64,000 nt of DNA, taken from contig CM028903.1 in the NCBI GenBank assembly GCA_016801885.1, forward strand, positions 17,281,035-17,345,034, read 5' to 3'. The notes beneath the pieces are model-generated. The model worked only from the letters and a program-made list of their open reading frames with translations, had not been told where the DNA came from and ran no database searches. Position numbers and translations under genes: made by a program. This document shows, piece after piece, positions 38,621 through 51,961 of the stretch. The DNA comes from Toxotes chatareus (Eukaryota; Chordata; Actinopteri; Toxotidae). Position 1 is the first letter of the stretch; each line of letters begins with the position of its first letter.

Positions 38621-41600
38621 TGTTATGTATTTACCCTGATGCCAGGCAAAACAACTTTCAGCCTGTTAGCCTTCTTCAAAACCACTGAAATTAAAATTTC
38701 TATTGAGGCTCTGAAGTCAATGCTCAGTGTTTGGTGTACTGTTTTATGCTCTATTATGAAATTGACCAAGAGTGCCACCTCGTAGCTGTTTGGTCAACCA
38801 TAACTTTATCAAACATGTTTGATTTTGTCCGTTCTAGGCTGAAAACTGAGCGACACTGGAAACAGTCAATGGGAATTTAAAAAACGTGAAGCAGAGGAGA
38901 AAGTCACCTCTAAAAACAGTGCCCACTCATGCAGAGAGATACAGCAGCTTACATCAGCAACAGTTCAAGCTCCGATCAGGCTCACTCTCACAGCAAACAC
39001 TTTCATTTGGACCAACAAATATCAAAGCTGTTATGGATCAGCATTATTTTCTAGTTAAAAATTTAATGTAAAATATCCTGGTAATTTGAAATATTTCTGT
39101 TAACGCTCAGACCATCTATATTGTAACAGCTTGTACAGAGAACTGTTCAGGATCAAAGGGAGAGTCATTTTGAGTGAGCGTTAGATTGTGTGTAATCCCA
39201 TCTTTGTCCTGTCGACTGGTGTGAACTGACAAAAAGCAGACCAATCGTTTAGCCGTATTTGACCAGCCTCCAAGTCATTTTCTCAACACTTAGCAAGGCA
39301 CTGTTTGCATATCTGCCCACAAGAACAAGCAGAAACTGTGTTGCAAATGCCAGCATGCAGACATCATTTCTAGGAAGCAGCTAGAGATAAATGTACAGTG
39401 GTTACTAGTATTCATAAGACCTTCGGCCCAGTGTTTCCACAAACGTGTTGCATCCTTACCTTTTAGGTTATGTTGCTGGTATGCAAAGTGTTAGCTGGGG
39501 ACTTGTTGGCTGCACTCAGGCTAGGTAATGTGTGTGTGGGTAATTTGAGTGTGAGCAATTAGTCCCTATCAAGCCTGATTTGTGATATGGCTGGACCATC
39601 AAGGAGCAGTAGGGAGCCTCTTAGTATAAACTCAGCTGAGTAAACTGGGGCAGATATGTTTCATCTACTCACTGGGAAGTCAAGAATGTGGTGCCCAGTT
39701 ACAAGTCTCACAGAATTTGCAGATGAGTCCTACATCAAATTGCTTTAAACTGAGAAATTGCATTTAAAAAAAAAAAAAAAAAAAAACTGTGAACACTCTG
39801 ACTCCTGACAGATGCTCCCATACATGTAATGGTTGCCACACTTCAAGCAGGCTCTGCTTTGCTGTGAGCAATTCAACGATAACATCTCCAGTCAAAATTG
39901 TTCATAACAATAGAGGGGCCCTTGCTGGTCGGGCACTCACAATTTCAGTTCTTCAGAAAAATCATCTTTGTGATAACAGAACTGATTGGTGGAAGATTGC
40001 CAAGAAACCGCTTCACCCATCGAGACTTATCAAGGTTGTGTGTTGGACTTTATTTTGTTCTTAAAAAGTCTTATCATGTTCTGAAAAACTCTGAAAATGC
40101 TTCATCATTTGCGATGAATCACTTCTGATTTCATGAACGCTTCTTGCTGCACCAAACTTTGCTGTAAGAATTATTATCAATATGAAGCAGTTTCTTCCAG
40201 GCTTCTTTCCCATGTTTCTAGAAGTCAAATGTGGATTCTAGTACAATAAATCCTTATTCATTAATAAATATAAGACAGTGAATACCTAACATAATGCTTT
40301 ATAGATTTAATTTTTCTGGAGTCCTCTCTAAGTTTGAGACCTATCAGTTCTTGCTCCCACACCTAAAGTTATACAGCATAATGATAATTGAAAAAAAATG
40401 ACTGATTTACATTTAAATCGAAAATCACTATCTTTCTAATAATGACGTGCTCTAATCCACCTTCGGCTATCATCCAAGGAGGTTAAATTGTGAAATATTA
40501 CATGCAGCAGTCAGAAGATCCCATTCTTTGAGTATCTCCTGGGACCTAAACCCTGTTCTTGGTAGTTTCTTTCCTTCTTTGAAGATAGGGGAGGAGGAGG
40601 AACAGAATTGGGAGGTGTGGCAGGGAGTTCACACAATCTCTTTTAGGTTCCCTTACACATTGCAAGACACAGTGAATTTAATACCTTCTTTTATCTGTTG
40701 TGCATGCAGCAGTGAAAGGGAGGAGTTGCAAATGTCAAGTCTTTATACTCAGGTAGTATTCACTGTGGTGTTTTTAGGCGGCTGGGTGATTTAATTCCAA
40801 GTGGATGGATGGGTGCTAATGGGGAAGTCTTTTTCAGTATAGACTGATAAACAACTTTAAAATGTGATCCCTACAAATTTACATTTATTTACAGATTCAC
40901 ATGCTAAACAAGGGAAAATGCTCTTCCTGTATTTTAGAGATGAAAATTTTAGCCAACTGGGTGTTTATGTGCAATGTAATCAAACTCTGATTTTCAATGT
41001 AAAAATGACATTCTAGATAAAAGAGAAGTAGAAGTAAACTTCCAGTGGTTTGGATGTTGATATGTTGCCAGTTCACTCATTTGTTTACTTGAGATATTGT
41101 TGCATTTTATCATATCACAGGTAAATATTTCACAGATTTTAGTAAACACACCTCACCTCAGGAGGACTTGCTTGTTGTGTCCTTTTGGTCTTGTTCCACT
41201 TCCTCTCTGTCAGGTTGCCTACTGATGATGTAATTTGGACAACTGGGTCAAGAGAATCTTGGGAAATGTAGGAAAACTCAGTGTGCCATGATCTTGCAAT
41301 TACCACTTGTGGCCACAGTGGCTGCTGTTCAGCAAAGGTTATGCATGTTCAGAAGGGAACGATCTGATGAAAAGTATAGACATTTAAATTCCAAAGTGGA
41401 TGAAGTCTTCTTTTTTTTTTCTGGTGACCATTATGACATAAAACTGAATGACATTACTATTTTGTCTTATACTTAGTGTGAAAGTAACTGGAGTTCTTTG
41501 TTTGCTATTACAATTTTTAAGAAATGAAAGAGTTCAAATTAATCTCGTGTTTAAAAAGCACACCACTTTTGTGTACTTTTTTCTATGGCATTTTAATCTT

Positions 41601-41954
41601 TTTGTGTGTCATTTAATGTCATGTAACACTGCATGTCAATTAACATTGTTTTGGTTCGGTTTAGGGGTTAGTCAGTAAAGACATGGCATGAAATTACATG
41701 AATTTTTTTTCTTTCTCACATAAGAAAAAGAAAAAAAATACATAGTGGTAAAACACAAAATGACTTCAGCAAACTGGCGTGTCATTCAGACACCATTTGG
41801 TGAAACCAGCCTGCACAAACTGAAAGGCAGATTCTACCACATACATGGTGCATGTGCAATGCGCATATGCAACATGCCCACTAAACAATATCACAGGCTT
41901 ATTTAATGAAGCAGAGAAATTGGAATATCCCTTATATTATAACCCATGACTGTT
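38621..41954. other. Non-coding stretch, no gene seen
   Basis: AT-rich, with an A21 run (39766-39786). Text near 41180-41345 ('cttgggaaatgtagg', 'gtggccacagtggctgctg') resembles a dispersed fish repeat but is too short and decayed to call. Confidence 0.45.
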
Positions 41955-42485
41955 TAGATCCAGAAGTGGATCACAGACTCAGGTTGAACAGGATTTATTG
42001 TAAAGGTAATGAGGGCTGAGGTGAGGACTGAGAGATGAATGAGAGGCGGGCAGGCCATGAGGGACAGAGCAGAGAAGCCGATGGCAGGTGGAGCAAGACT
42101 GGGAGATGCTGAGCAGCAGGTGGGTAGGCAGGATAAGGTTTAGTCCTGGAGAACAGGAGATATAGGGTCAGTAAAAAAAAAGACAAAACATAAGGAGGTA
42201 AAGAACTTGCACAAAAAACACTGCATGATCTGATGACACAAGAGTGCACGCTAATGAAATGATGACAAGCAGGTGAGCTGTTTGATGTAATCAGGAGGAA
42301 GAGAAGAGTGGAGCAGGTGAGGTGTAGAGTGGATCACCACGCCCAAAGATACACAACCAAGCACAGACAAATAGGAGCAGAGAGACACACAAACACTTGA
42401 AAAAACAAGGAGAGGGAAAACAGAGGATACACAAGGAAAAAGGGGAAAAACCTGGAACCTTGGCCAAGACCATGACACATTATCC
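41955..42485. mobile_element. Unclassified purine-rich teleost repeat, copy 2
   Basis: Starts with 'acaggatttattgtaaagg', continues as purine-rich, T-poor text and closes with 'gaccatgacacattatcccc'. Its make-up and closing phrase parallel the element at 36315. The 68-84-codon minus-strand frames here only translate the skewed composition. Confidence 0.5.
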
Positions 42486-45400
42486 CCTCTGTGATGTATA
42501 ATGTAAGCCTGTCAGAAGATTTGGCACTACCATCTGCCACTTTTAAATAAGAAATGAACTAGCAATACCCAGAGATTTGACAAGTTAAGTAACCAGAAAT
42601 ATACTGTATATAGTTATATTTATTTCATATAATTGCTAAGTTTTATGTCATCCATCTCAGAGTAAATACAGTAGCACTATACCATCTACCACAACAACTC
42701 TTCAATCATTACTGGGTTGGCAATCTCCTTCCATCATGATATATAGCAAATAGTCAAAGTTTTTTTTTTTTGTTTTTTTCTTTTTGACCTCACTAACCCC
42801 ACAACCCACTGATATACAGTAACACCACCCACACATATTAACATTTCAGTCATAGGCAAAAACCACATAGCCTTTAAAACATGGGCCTCAACAGCTTGCC
42901 TCCAACGGCATCGGCTCAAATCAATACAAAGTTCAATAGTCTTGATTGAAGATCCATGTGCTGTTGCTTCCAACATTCCCGCTAACTGTATACCATTAGC
43001 TGTCTTAGAGCATAATGAATGAATTTTGTATTCAAACCCTGTACATAACCTCTAAATCTGCATAAGATTGTCAAAGAAACAACACTGTCAAGTCATGTTA
43101 AGTATGATCAGTGAGCAGTGATTCAAATTCCAGTTGCCACCTTAAGTATGCAAGCAGCTGTTGCTGTTGAGGAGAGTAGGAGGAAGACAATAGGGTGAAA
43201 AGAGCCTTCTTGACCTGCCAGGAGAAAAGCAAGTAGGTCCAAACTTTGATTACCCATCATTTCATGAGATGTAACAACTTCTCTTCACCCACTCATGCAC
43301 CAAGAGGATTACCAGATCCAGATAGGAACAGACTTCAATGAGCAAAAGCAGTTGCTCATGTTATGGAATCGTCTCTTACTATCCTCACCCTTGACTTCAC
43401 AGGCTTTACTAGGCATTCACTTTCAAGCTGCTTTCGCAAATAAAGAAAAGAAAAAATCAGCTACATGCACACAATAACAGATGACACTCTAGCTGTATTT
43501 TACACTGATACTATATTGCACTGCGCAAGACAAAAACATGTTTGTAAAGGATAATTCATCTCGCATTTAAATGCTATATTAAATATTATGAAATCGAAGA
43601 GAGTGATAGACACCGCACTTTTTCAGGCGCATATAATGCAATTTGCAAGCTTTAAGACAGTATTATGTTTTTTATTGTTTTGACTCTCTTCCACTACACT
43701 GGATTTCAAATGAAACAAAGAGTGTGAGGTTAAAGTGCTGACTTTTAGCAGGTGTTCACATCCATTGTGGGCGAGGAGTGTGAGTTGCAGCCCTTCTTGC
43801 CCTTGGGGAGTTTGTTTAGAAAAAGGGCAGTGATTTCTACATGGTTCATTGAATGTGGATGTAAACACTCTCAAATTAAACCTGAAAGGCAGCAGAATTG
43901 CCTGTTCTGATCTGTGGCGCTCCGGATAGTTCGCTGCTGTTACAGAAACAATGTTGTTACCGTGATCAGCCATGTTTAGAGCCCATGCTTCTGCCAAGCT
44001 GTGATCTTGATGCCGACTGGACAACTACAGAGTTATGGTTACGGTAGAAGGGAAAAGACCTTGCTTGTCTTCATTGAATGCTGGAAGTTTGAGTTTTTTC
44101 ACAGCAAAAAGCCCCTGCACATCCTTACTTAACCACTTTGCCTGTGTAGAGCTCCATTTCTCTTCTGTCTGCTCACAAACCTTAGCTGACTGATCTTTAA
44201 ACCACATAGCCTCTGGAGAGTTCTCTTTTAACGTCTAGTTTCTTAGGTTTATTGTTGACCATACAAGGCAACAACAGATGTTCATCAATATCTTATACAG
44301 GCATGTAAACACAATGTATTTCAAGTAGTGTGACATGTAGAGCTATAGGCAAAGCTGACAAATGTAGATGAGATGTTTTTCGCTCCTAAATTAACATTGA
44401 GGTGCATAACTCCTAAATGCTCATCCACAATAAAGCCGGTTGTGTTGATTTCGGTCTATGTTTCATCATAGTCCATATCACTGTCACTGTAAACAAAAGA
44501 GAATGGAGGGGCACCAGGCTCAATGAACATGCACTCCTAACACTGCTCGTTCCACATAAATCAAAAGAAATCAATGCCAGATTGAGGATTGTGGCCTCTG
44601 TTGTGCAAATGAAGCCTGGCTCCTGAATAAGATAATAAATCCCTGCCACATTATTTCAGCTTTTGATAAATAGAGCAACATGGTAGAGGGGGGTCGGCCT
44701 GCAAGTGGGAGCAGGGGGCATGCATCTGACTGTGAATGCCACTAATAAAACATGAGGAAGGCCTTTGATACACCAACACAATGCTTCAATTGCTATGTAT
44801 CATGGCTCAAGCACTCTGATGCTCCACTGTCCAGAAATATTTGTATCTATGATTACTGGCTTCTGATATATTAAATTCAAAACTACATGATAATCCCATT
44901 AAATATTTACGGAATTTGCTCACGATCACGCCAGCTCATAATTTACCTCTTTTTGGGTTTGATGGAGGAGACTTATCCAGTCATGTCTTTGATGTTGCTC
45001 AGCTATGCATGAGCCATCAGGATGGCCAGAGCTTCAGTCAGGAGTAGGCCAAAGAGTGCGAGAGGTTTGCTATCAAAATCTGAGCAGGTTTTAGCCTCTG
45101 ACAGATGTGGGATCAGTGTCAGATGCGAGCTATGCCAAAGGGCTGGATTGGTGCGGAGGGAGGAAATGACTTGACTCTCCTGGCTTCAGTATGTCTTTGT
45201 ACCCTGGCCCCCAGGGCAAGTGATGGCAGGAATACAGAAAGGAAAACTCCACTCTAGTACATGCCACCAACCATCCCTGCATCCATTCCACCATAAGGCT
45301 CTCTGCACCTCTTGATTGCTACCCAAGACCATTAGATCACCTTTAGTTCCATCCGCGCTGTTTCCCTGCATGTCCTCTCCTTCACCCAACACCACTGCTG

Positions 45401-45773
45401 TGCTAGGCCGGAGGAAAGTAATGAATCAGAACCTTATTCCGTTTTCATTTGCAAGATCAAGTCGACTTTCACAGATTTGAATTTCACACCAGATATGAGG
45501 CAGAGGCCTTAAACAACACATTTCTAGGGTGATACTGTGCATATATTAACAATTTGATTGCATGTGTGTGTTATTATGAGCATGCATGTATGAAAGCATT
45601 TTTCTCCGATTATAATTTACATTTTTGTTCCTTGTTTTTTTTTCAAAACAAGTTAAAGTATGTGATGTGGTATTCATCCACCTATTATCTACTTGTGCAG
45701 AATTGCTGTTCCTCGTTTCTCTGTTAGTTCTGTGTTAGTTACTTTGTGAATTCATGAACCAAAGTGTTGATTA
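42486..45773. other. Non-coding stretch, one odd minus-strand open region
   Basis: AT-rich. Two adjoining minus-strand frames (44207-44025 and 44024-43623) give almost 195 codons broken by one stop. I recognise no domain. A TE relic is possible but unsupported. Confidence 0.4.
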
Positions 45774-46985
45774 CAATCAGAATCCTAATCAGAAAAACCT
45801 TAATGATCCCTGCAGGAAAATGATTTTGTTACAGTTGCTCAGCACTCAGCTGGAAAAAGGATGTAAATAGGTAAAAAGAGAAAGCATTATGACATAACTG
45901 CTGTAAAATAGTGATAACAATAAATACACAATAAGTGAATAGAAAAATGTGAAAATGCAAATGTGTAAAAAGTAAAAAGAAACAGGTGAGGTAGAACCAC
46001 AGTATGGGGATAAGGGTGAAACGGAATCATGCCAAGTAGATTAACAGTAATTTCACAGTAAATTAACCATAATGTGCAAAGGTAAACTGAATGAAAAGTA
46101 TAATGTGAGTTGACAGTAAACTAAAACTAGTTTAACAGTGGAATACTGAAGCATGTGCAGAAAGAGGAAAGGAAAGAAGGACCTCCTGTGGCTTTGAGTG
46201 GAGGACTTGGGCTGAACGTGCTCCTCTGGCAAACCAGGACACGGTGCGGAGGGAGGGAGACGTTATCCATGATGGTGGAGTTTGAACAACGTTTGAACAA
46301 CATTCTCCAAGACTACAAGTAGAAGGTCCAGCTCCACCCCCAAGAGTGAGCCAACCTTGTGAATCAGTTCATTGAGTCAGTCAGTGTCGGACACCATTAG
46401 GTTCCAGCACTGAAGACCAAAGAATAGAAAATGCCACTGGCCACCCCAGACTCATAAAATATTTGCCGCATGGTGCCACAGACATTGAAGAACCAGAGCC
46501 TCTGAAGGAAAAGAGGCCATCTCTGACCCTTCCTGTAGAGAGCTGCAGAATTTCTTGTCTGGTAAGGTGGTCCACAATCCAGGATACCAGAGGAACATCA
46601 ACCTGCATGGCAGTCCTCTTCTTTCACAGCAGGGCAGAACATGATTCTGCCTGTGTCCCCTGGCCTGTATGGGTGGGTGTCGACACGCTGGAGCAAGTAT
46701 GTGATGACATCATCCACTCCAGCGTCTGGCTGAGAGGCGAACTGGAGTGCATCCAAAGAAGGCTTGATCAATCGATGGAGGCGTGAGGTCAGTGCTACTG
46801 GCCTGACTGTGCAAGATGTCTTCAACAACACAGGGACCTTCCCCAGACGTAACCTGAGGTGCTGGAGTATGACACACAGGTGGGGGGCACAGATCTTGAG
46901 CACCTTTAGGTTGATGCCATCAGGACCAACAGCCATTTCCTGGCAGTATCTACTGAGCACCCTCTGGAGTCTCGCGGATTAATGT
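45774..46985 (-). mobile_element. 5'-truncated L2/Maui-type LINE, decayed
   Basis: On the minus strand the 5' part encodes a reverse-transcriptase fragment: GPDGIN, then a block ending RPVALTS, then DALQFASQPDAGVDD and RIMF. These correspond to fingers/palm segments of fish L2-clade enzymes before the catalytic motif. A second frame (WIVDHLTRQ, about 46570) continues the thumb-side sequence after a frameshift. The 3' end has the clade's hallmark tail 'ggatcattaaggtttttctg', then attaggattctgatt. It is dead: frameshifts, stops, and the catalytic block lost. Typical full elements are 3-5 kb, so most of the 5' portion is missing. Confidence 0.85.
46598..46960 (-). pseudogene. Reverse-transcriptase fragment of the L2-type LINE
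   Basis: A 120-codon open frame inside the LINE. GPDGIN near residue 12 and PLD/A-LQFA-like text near residue 70 are typical of non-LTR reverse transcriptases. Between 'KTSCTV' and 'RPVALTS' the usual proline/lysine-rich segment is deleted, and the frame leaves the reading frame after RIMF, before the catalytic aspartates. It is a relic, not a gene. Confidence 0.8.
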
Positions 46986-48225
46986 CTCAAGGGTTTGCTG
47001 GGTTACCCGAGAGGGAAAATAAACAGCAACCAAGATATGAGAAATCCCTGGGTGTGTACCATGGATGTAGCCCCATAGCTGACAGTTCAATCAACTATTA
47101 AACAATCACCATATGAACCTGAAATAACTGTCCTTTGAGTAAAGCCCTTTCACAGAAGATGTTCACATTATACTGTCCACCTCCTACATAAAGTTAGCAG
47201 ATCTTTGTGGGTGTACTTAATTTCATTCTAAATGTGCAATAAACAATACATCTTCTAAATCCAACATACAGTAAGTCAGATCTAACACACTGCCTGCAGG
47301 CTGAATTAGTATGCAGGGTTAACACTGCTGAGTTTTGTTGTTCCCTCAAAGCCCCCACCAATGTTATCAGCAGTCACTCAATGGTGCAACCACTGTCAAA
47401 TTCCAAGAGCTGTGAAATCACTGGAAGATCACAACAGAAGCAGCTGCCATGTTTATTTCATTGTATCCCTTCACTCCACCCATCCCTATACCCATCTATT
47501 CTACACAGAAATGTTTGCCTCAAAGGCATTACTGCTGAAAAGTCTCCTGTTTCTGCTGTCTCTCACTTCGATTTGGCCAGTTAGCATTCAGGAGAAGGTT
47601 AGGCAAGAGGGGATTGTTGTACCTGGCACAAATATTGACAAATGCTGTTGTAGTTCTATAAGCCTCATGATTTGCATACACATGGCAGGATATATTACAC
47701 ACAGAGCACAAAGACATGGATGCCAAAATGAATTCATTTCAGGAAGAGGGTGACACAAGTGCTTTAAAGTGTGGTTTAATAGTTTAAAGCTTAATTTCTT
47801 TAACTATATATATATATATATATATTTCACTGTTTTGATACTGTGTAGGCATTGAAAAATTTCACTTCAGCTTCTCTGCAAGTGTCGCCATTAGTGTCTA
47901 AAGGTAAAGCTGGCACATTGTTTCCTGCCATTATCATTATTGCCAGCACACAGTGTAATGGCTGATTATCTGGGGACTTAAAATAAATGTCCATATTATT
48001 GTCAAAGGCTTCTTCTATATCTACATCTCATGAATTCCGAGGAGTTTTTTTCTCATCATTTTCATTTGCTGTTCCCCCTCCTTGCTCTCCTTCTTTGACA
48101 TCCACCCTCAAATCATCTTCTTCCACCACATGACCTGCCACCCTTATTCCCTTTGCCTGTCTCCTCCTTCCATCCAATTTTTAATGGTCCCAAATAGAGA
48201 GTGACAACTCTTCCTGTTCCTCTAC
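46986..48225. other. Non-coding stretch with TA microsatellite
   Basis: A 130-codon plus frame at 47361-47753 has no recognisable domain or splice context. TA run at 47805-47825. Confidence 0.5.
47805..47825. repeat. (TA)n microsatellite
   Basis: Perfect TA run of about 21 bp. Confidence 0.9.
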
Positions 48226-48262
48226 AAAATTCATGATTAATGTTTCATTAATCATGGATTTT
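48226..48262. repeat. Strong 37-bp hairpin
   Basis: catgattaatg and cattaatcatg pair perfectly around ttt. After one T/G position, aaaat and atttt continue the stem, giving 16 pairs in 17. It contains ATTA homeodomain cores on both arms, so it may equally be a dimeric homeodomain site. Confidence 0.7.
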
Positions 48263-49220
48263 TAAAACAGTCTTCTCCCTTGGGCTTTCTTCTATACTAA
48301 AATGAATTAATAAATGAGCCAAGTGCACACAACCACTGAGAGACATTGCTTTTTCCATGCCATCCTTTCTTATCGCTCAAATAATGGTCATTGTTTATGG
48401 CACCACTGCACTCAAAGGTGCTCTCAGGAGAAGACTATAAAGTGAGCCAGTGTTTTACCGAGTTTTATGTGTTGACTAAATGTTGTATCTTGTCTTGTCA
48501 AGGACTGGGGTCGGGGGGGGGGGTTACACCGTTGAATACTTATGTTTTATTAGAAGTATTTAAATAGTGTTATATCCTCCATACAGTCAAAAGATAGAGA
48601 TACACTAGACTGAATGAGTATGGCACATCATTGTTGACCAAAACCATTACTGTCGGCTCGATGTATTGATGCTCTATGATCTTATCACACAGACATGGCT
48701 AAAAGTTTTCTTAATAGCAGAGGAGAAGAACACACAAGGAGGCCAGGACATTGCTGTTTCAAATGAAAGCTTTGCAATATCTGAACTGTATGTAACATTG
48801 GCAAAAGAATAAAGCAGAGAAAGAGTTGGTTTTAAACTCACCTTATTCTGACTCCCTGACTTCAATCTGTCGAAATGTCATACTGGGTCACTGTGCTGCA
48901 AGAAATGACTTTCAACACTCTGTAAGTAATACATTTTTATAACTGATGGCCAGACTTGAAGTGAAAGAACCAAACATGAGAACCACCTCATGTCTTTACT
49001 TGGTAAACAAACAAGTCTGGAATTTCATCCAACAATTCATAAACACAAATAAATCTAAGCTGTACAATATAGGAGGCATTCAGAGACTGTAATTGTAGAG
49101 ACAACAGCCATCAATTTCCTGCAAGGCCTGCACAGTATCTAAGTGGCACAGTCATCCACAGCTGAAGAAGCCAGCCATAAAGTGATGATCAAGTATACTG
49201 GCTCAACTATTTGAAGCCAA
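48263..49220. other. Non-coding stretch, no gene seen
   Basis: Contains a G11 run (48513-48523). No exon or repeat family recognised. Confidence 0.5.
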
Positions 49221-49233
49221 TGACCTGTGACCT
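49221..49233 (-). promoter_or_regulatory. Exact DR1 nuclear-receptor element
   Basis: tgacct-g-tgacct on the plus strand is AGGTCA-C-AGGTCA on the minus strand: two perfect half-sites with a 1-bp spacer. HNF4, COUP-TF, RXR and PPAR/RXR bind DR1. It lies in the desert between the two genes; use is inferred. Confidence 0.45.
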
Positions 49234-51919
49234 GATCTTGAGCATTAGTGGCCTTGCTGGAGTTTGCCAGCTCTGTAATTAACTGTGCAGAACAGAGTGA
49301 CTTTAAAGGTTAGTCTCAAAATATATCCATCGCATTTGATTGATGCATAATTCTGTCATCTAGAAAGTGCTTGCAGTTTTTCCTAATGTATGGAGAAAAA
49401 AAAGTGAAAGAAGTCATAAAACCGTGCTCTGTCTGCTTATTAGGGAAAAAGTATGACTACACATCTGCTACATTTATACTCTTGCCTATAAATGTGATGA
49501 GCAAATATGAATCAGGAGTGAATTATGTGTAGCATGCAATTTGATTTGCTAAGGAGTCAGTGACACATTATTCAGATTCTAAAATTACTGAACATGGCTT
49601 TTCAGAGGTAAAATTGCCACAAAGACAAAAAGAGTTGATATATAAACAATACAAATATTCCATTGTGTACAATTTAAAATGCCATAACAAAAACATTCTG
49701 AATGTATAGAAAGACTATACATTCCTACACAAAATACGACTGCTTACTCTAGCTAAGAAAAGAACATTAATTTAGAGGGTAAACATTGCCTTGTGTCCAC
49801 TTGTTTATTTCCCGGATCCTTTTCACAGATCAATGCAATTTGCCATGAGGGTCAATCTTATTAGAATCTGTAGCTATTGATCAAAACCACCTTATCTTCT
49901 GTGGTGCATCTGTTTTTCTTCCTTTTCTACTTACAGCTCCCGTTTCTGTCTTGTGATCACAGAGCCTGTAATGAGAAAAATCCCTTATTAGTTACTGGAG
50001 GGAGATTCAGCATGTGCAGGCCCTGCAATAAAGGCAGCCATAAGGTGGAGAGTGATTCCATACATGTGCTGTAATAACATAATATTGCCATGATACTATT
50101 GATTTTTCAGGACATATATGGATATAAAGATGAATGCATGTATTGGCTGATTGCTGACGTACTACTTTTTTTTTTTTTTTCTTGAGCAAGCTTTGATTAA
50201 ATGAAAAATAAAAGTAGCAACTGTCACTACAGAACAAAAATCTTAAGGAATACAAATTAAGGAATACAAAGCAGTCTAAGCCAGATGGATGATCAGCACT
50301 TTGTCATCAGCGTTTTGTCATTATTTTGGTGAGAGTGCTTCTAATACCCAATAATTGTGCGTTTACTTGATGTACTGACTTGCTGACAAATTAAAAAAAA
50401 AGAATTAACAGCGTTTTTTCAACACATAAAAAAAAATCTACATAATATAAATACTCTAAAAAGAATGAATAAATGTGGAGAAGTTTGCATGTAACACTTC
50501 TCAGAAATGGACATATTTACCCTGGAGACTCCATTAGAGGCCATGAAGCATTGTTAATGTTTGAAAGCAGATGTCTTACAATCGCAGAAAGTCTCTTAGT
50601 GCTCTTGCTGTGCTGTGATATGAGAGTGTGTCATGAACAAAGAATCTCTGTTTAGCTAATATGGTCTTCTGCAGCTGTTAACTGGAGTTTAATAATGGTC
50701 CACACAACGAGCATCCTGGAAAAGTATCACAGTTAATGGACCCCGACTGCATCCACAAGCAGTTTCTTCAGTGAATCAATGAAAGCTGAAAGAGTGCATC
50801 ATCACATTGAAACATGCACTCATGTCCCTGCACAAACAACTGAATGAATGTTAAACATGTTTTTACATTTCTTTCTCCTCTTTTTGAGAAGCACACATCT
50901 GCTTTTCTTTCATACTTGATTTCCATGTTGCTATTTGGGGTTGATATAAGCAGTTCATAGAGAAGTCAATAAAGCTTGTTGGTTGTGCTGATTACCTGAA
51001 TAATAGCACAAAGAATATTCAAATGCTTTTTGGTTATCAAATAATGAAATGTCACATAGACATAATCTTTTGAATAGCTTCAGCAGCATCAATAATGCAA
51101 GTGTACAGAAGTTGAAACAATGGCATGCAGCAATAATAAGGAAACTCATTAGGCCTCTTTGAATGGTTTGGATGATACACATCATCTTTTTTCAGGCTAC
51201 TACCATATAAATCTTTTTCAAACCTACTCTTCCACTGTATTCACTGCAGTAACAATTATGTGGTAATATTATTTTTTTCTGTATGACTGGAATTTAATTA
51301 TATTTCTGTGTTAATATTTTCCTTCTCTCTTTTCATGCTCTCACATTCAATCTGAATTTCTTCTGTTGCTCTGATAATTGGAAAAAGCAGAGCAATGTCA
51401 TCTTACGACAATCTGATGAGGCGACCAAATTATGCGGATGTTGACAAATGAAATATTAATACTCAGTGTCAAGGTTGCTTCGTACTCCTGTAATCAGAAA
51501 TACATGTGTGATAACAGTGATGCCTTTACAATATGTACAGTCCAAAAATAAAGAGGAAAAAAAAGCTATATAGCTGCCAGCAGCACTTCATGTAAAAAGA
51601 CATACAGTAAGTGCAAAATTGATTCAAATGCTGAAGGTAGATACTGTAGATTGGTGTAAGTTCAGTGCAGCAGTGTATGAAATTGGTGCAAATTGGATTT
51701 TGTGCAGCGAACAATGGGATTAAGGGCTGGGTGTACTAAGAAAGCATGAGATAGCATAAATTTGCAGAGATATACTAACAATAGTTAGAGCTCATTGCTA
51801 GGCATGATAACCATCTGTTTCCATGCTGTGTTCCCTTTGTCAGATTTCATATAAAAATAAACTTTTCAAAGACAGTCAAATGAAATGGCTGTGAACTGTT
51901 TCAATGGAAAACAAAACAG

Positions 51920-51920
<1 letters not shown>
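49234..51920. other. Non-coding stretch, no gene seen
   Basis: AT-rich with a T-run near 50166-50180. No exon or repeat family recognised. Confidence 0.5.

Positions 51921-51957
<37 letters not shown>
51921..51957. repeat. (AC)18 microsatellite
   Basis: Perfect AC run followed by A-rich sequence. Confidence 0.95.

Positions 51958-51961
<4 letters not shown>

Noticed and set aside
41850..41880. NRF1-like 'atgcgcatatgc'
   Set aside because: Not in a CpG-rich promoter context, and the palindrome is broken by the central TAT.
46463..46786. 107-codon plus-strand open frame
   Set aside because: Antisense to the L2-type LINE reverse-transcriptase remnant.
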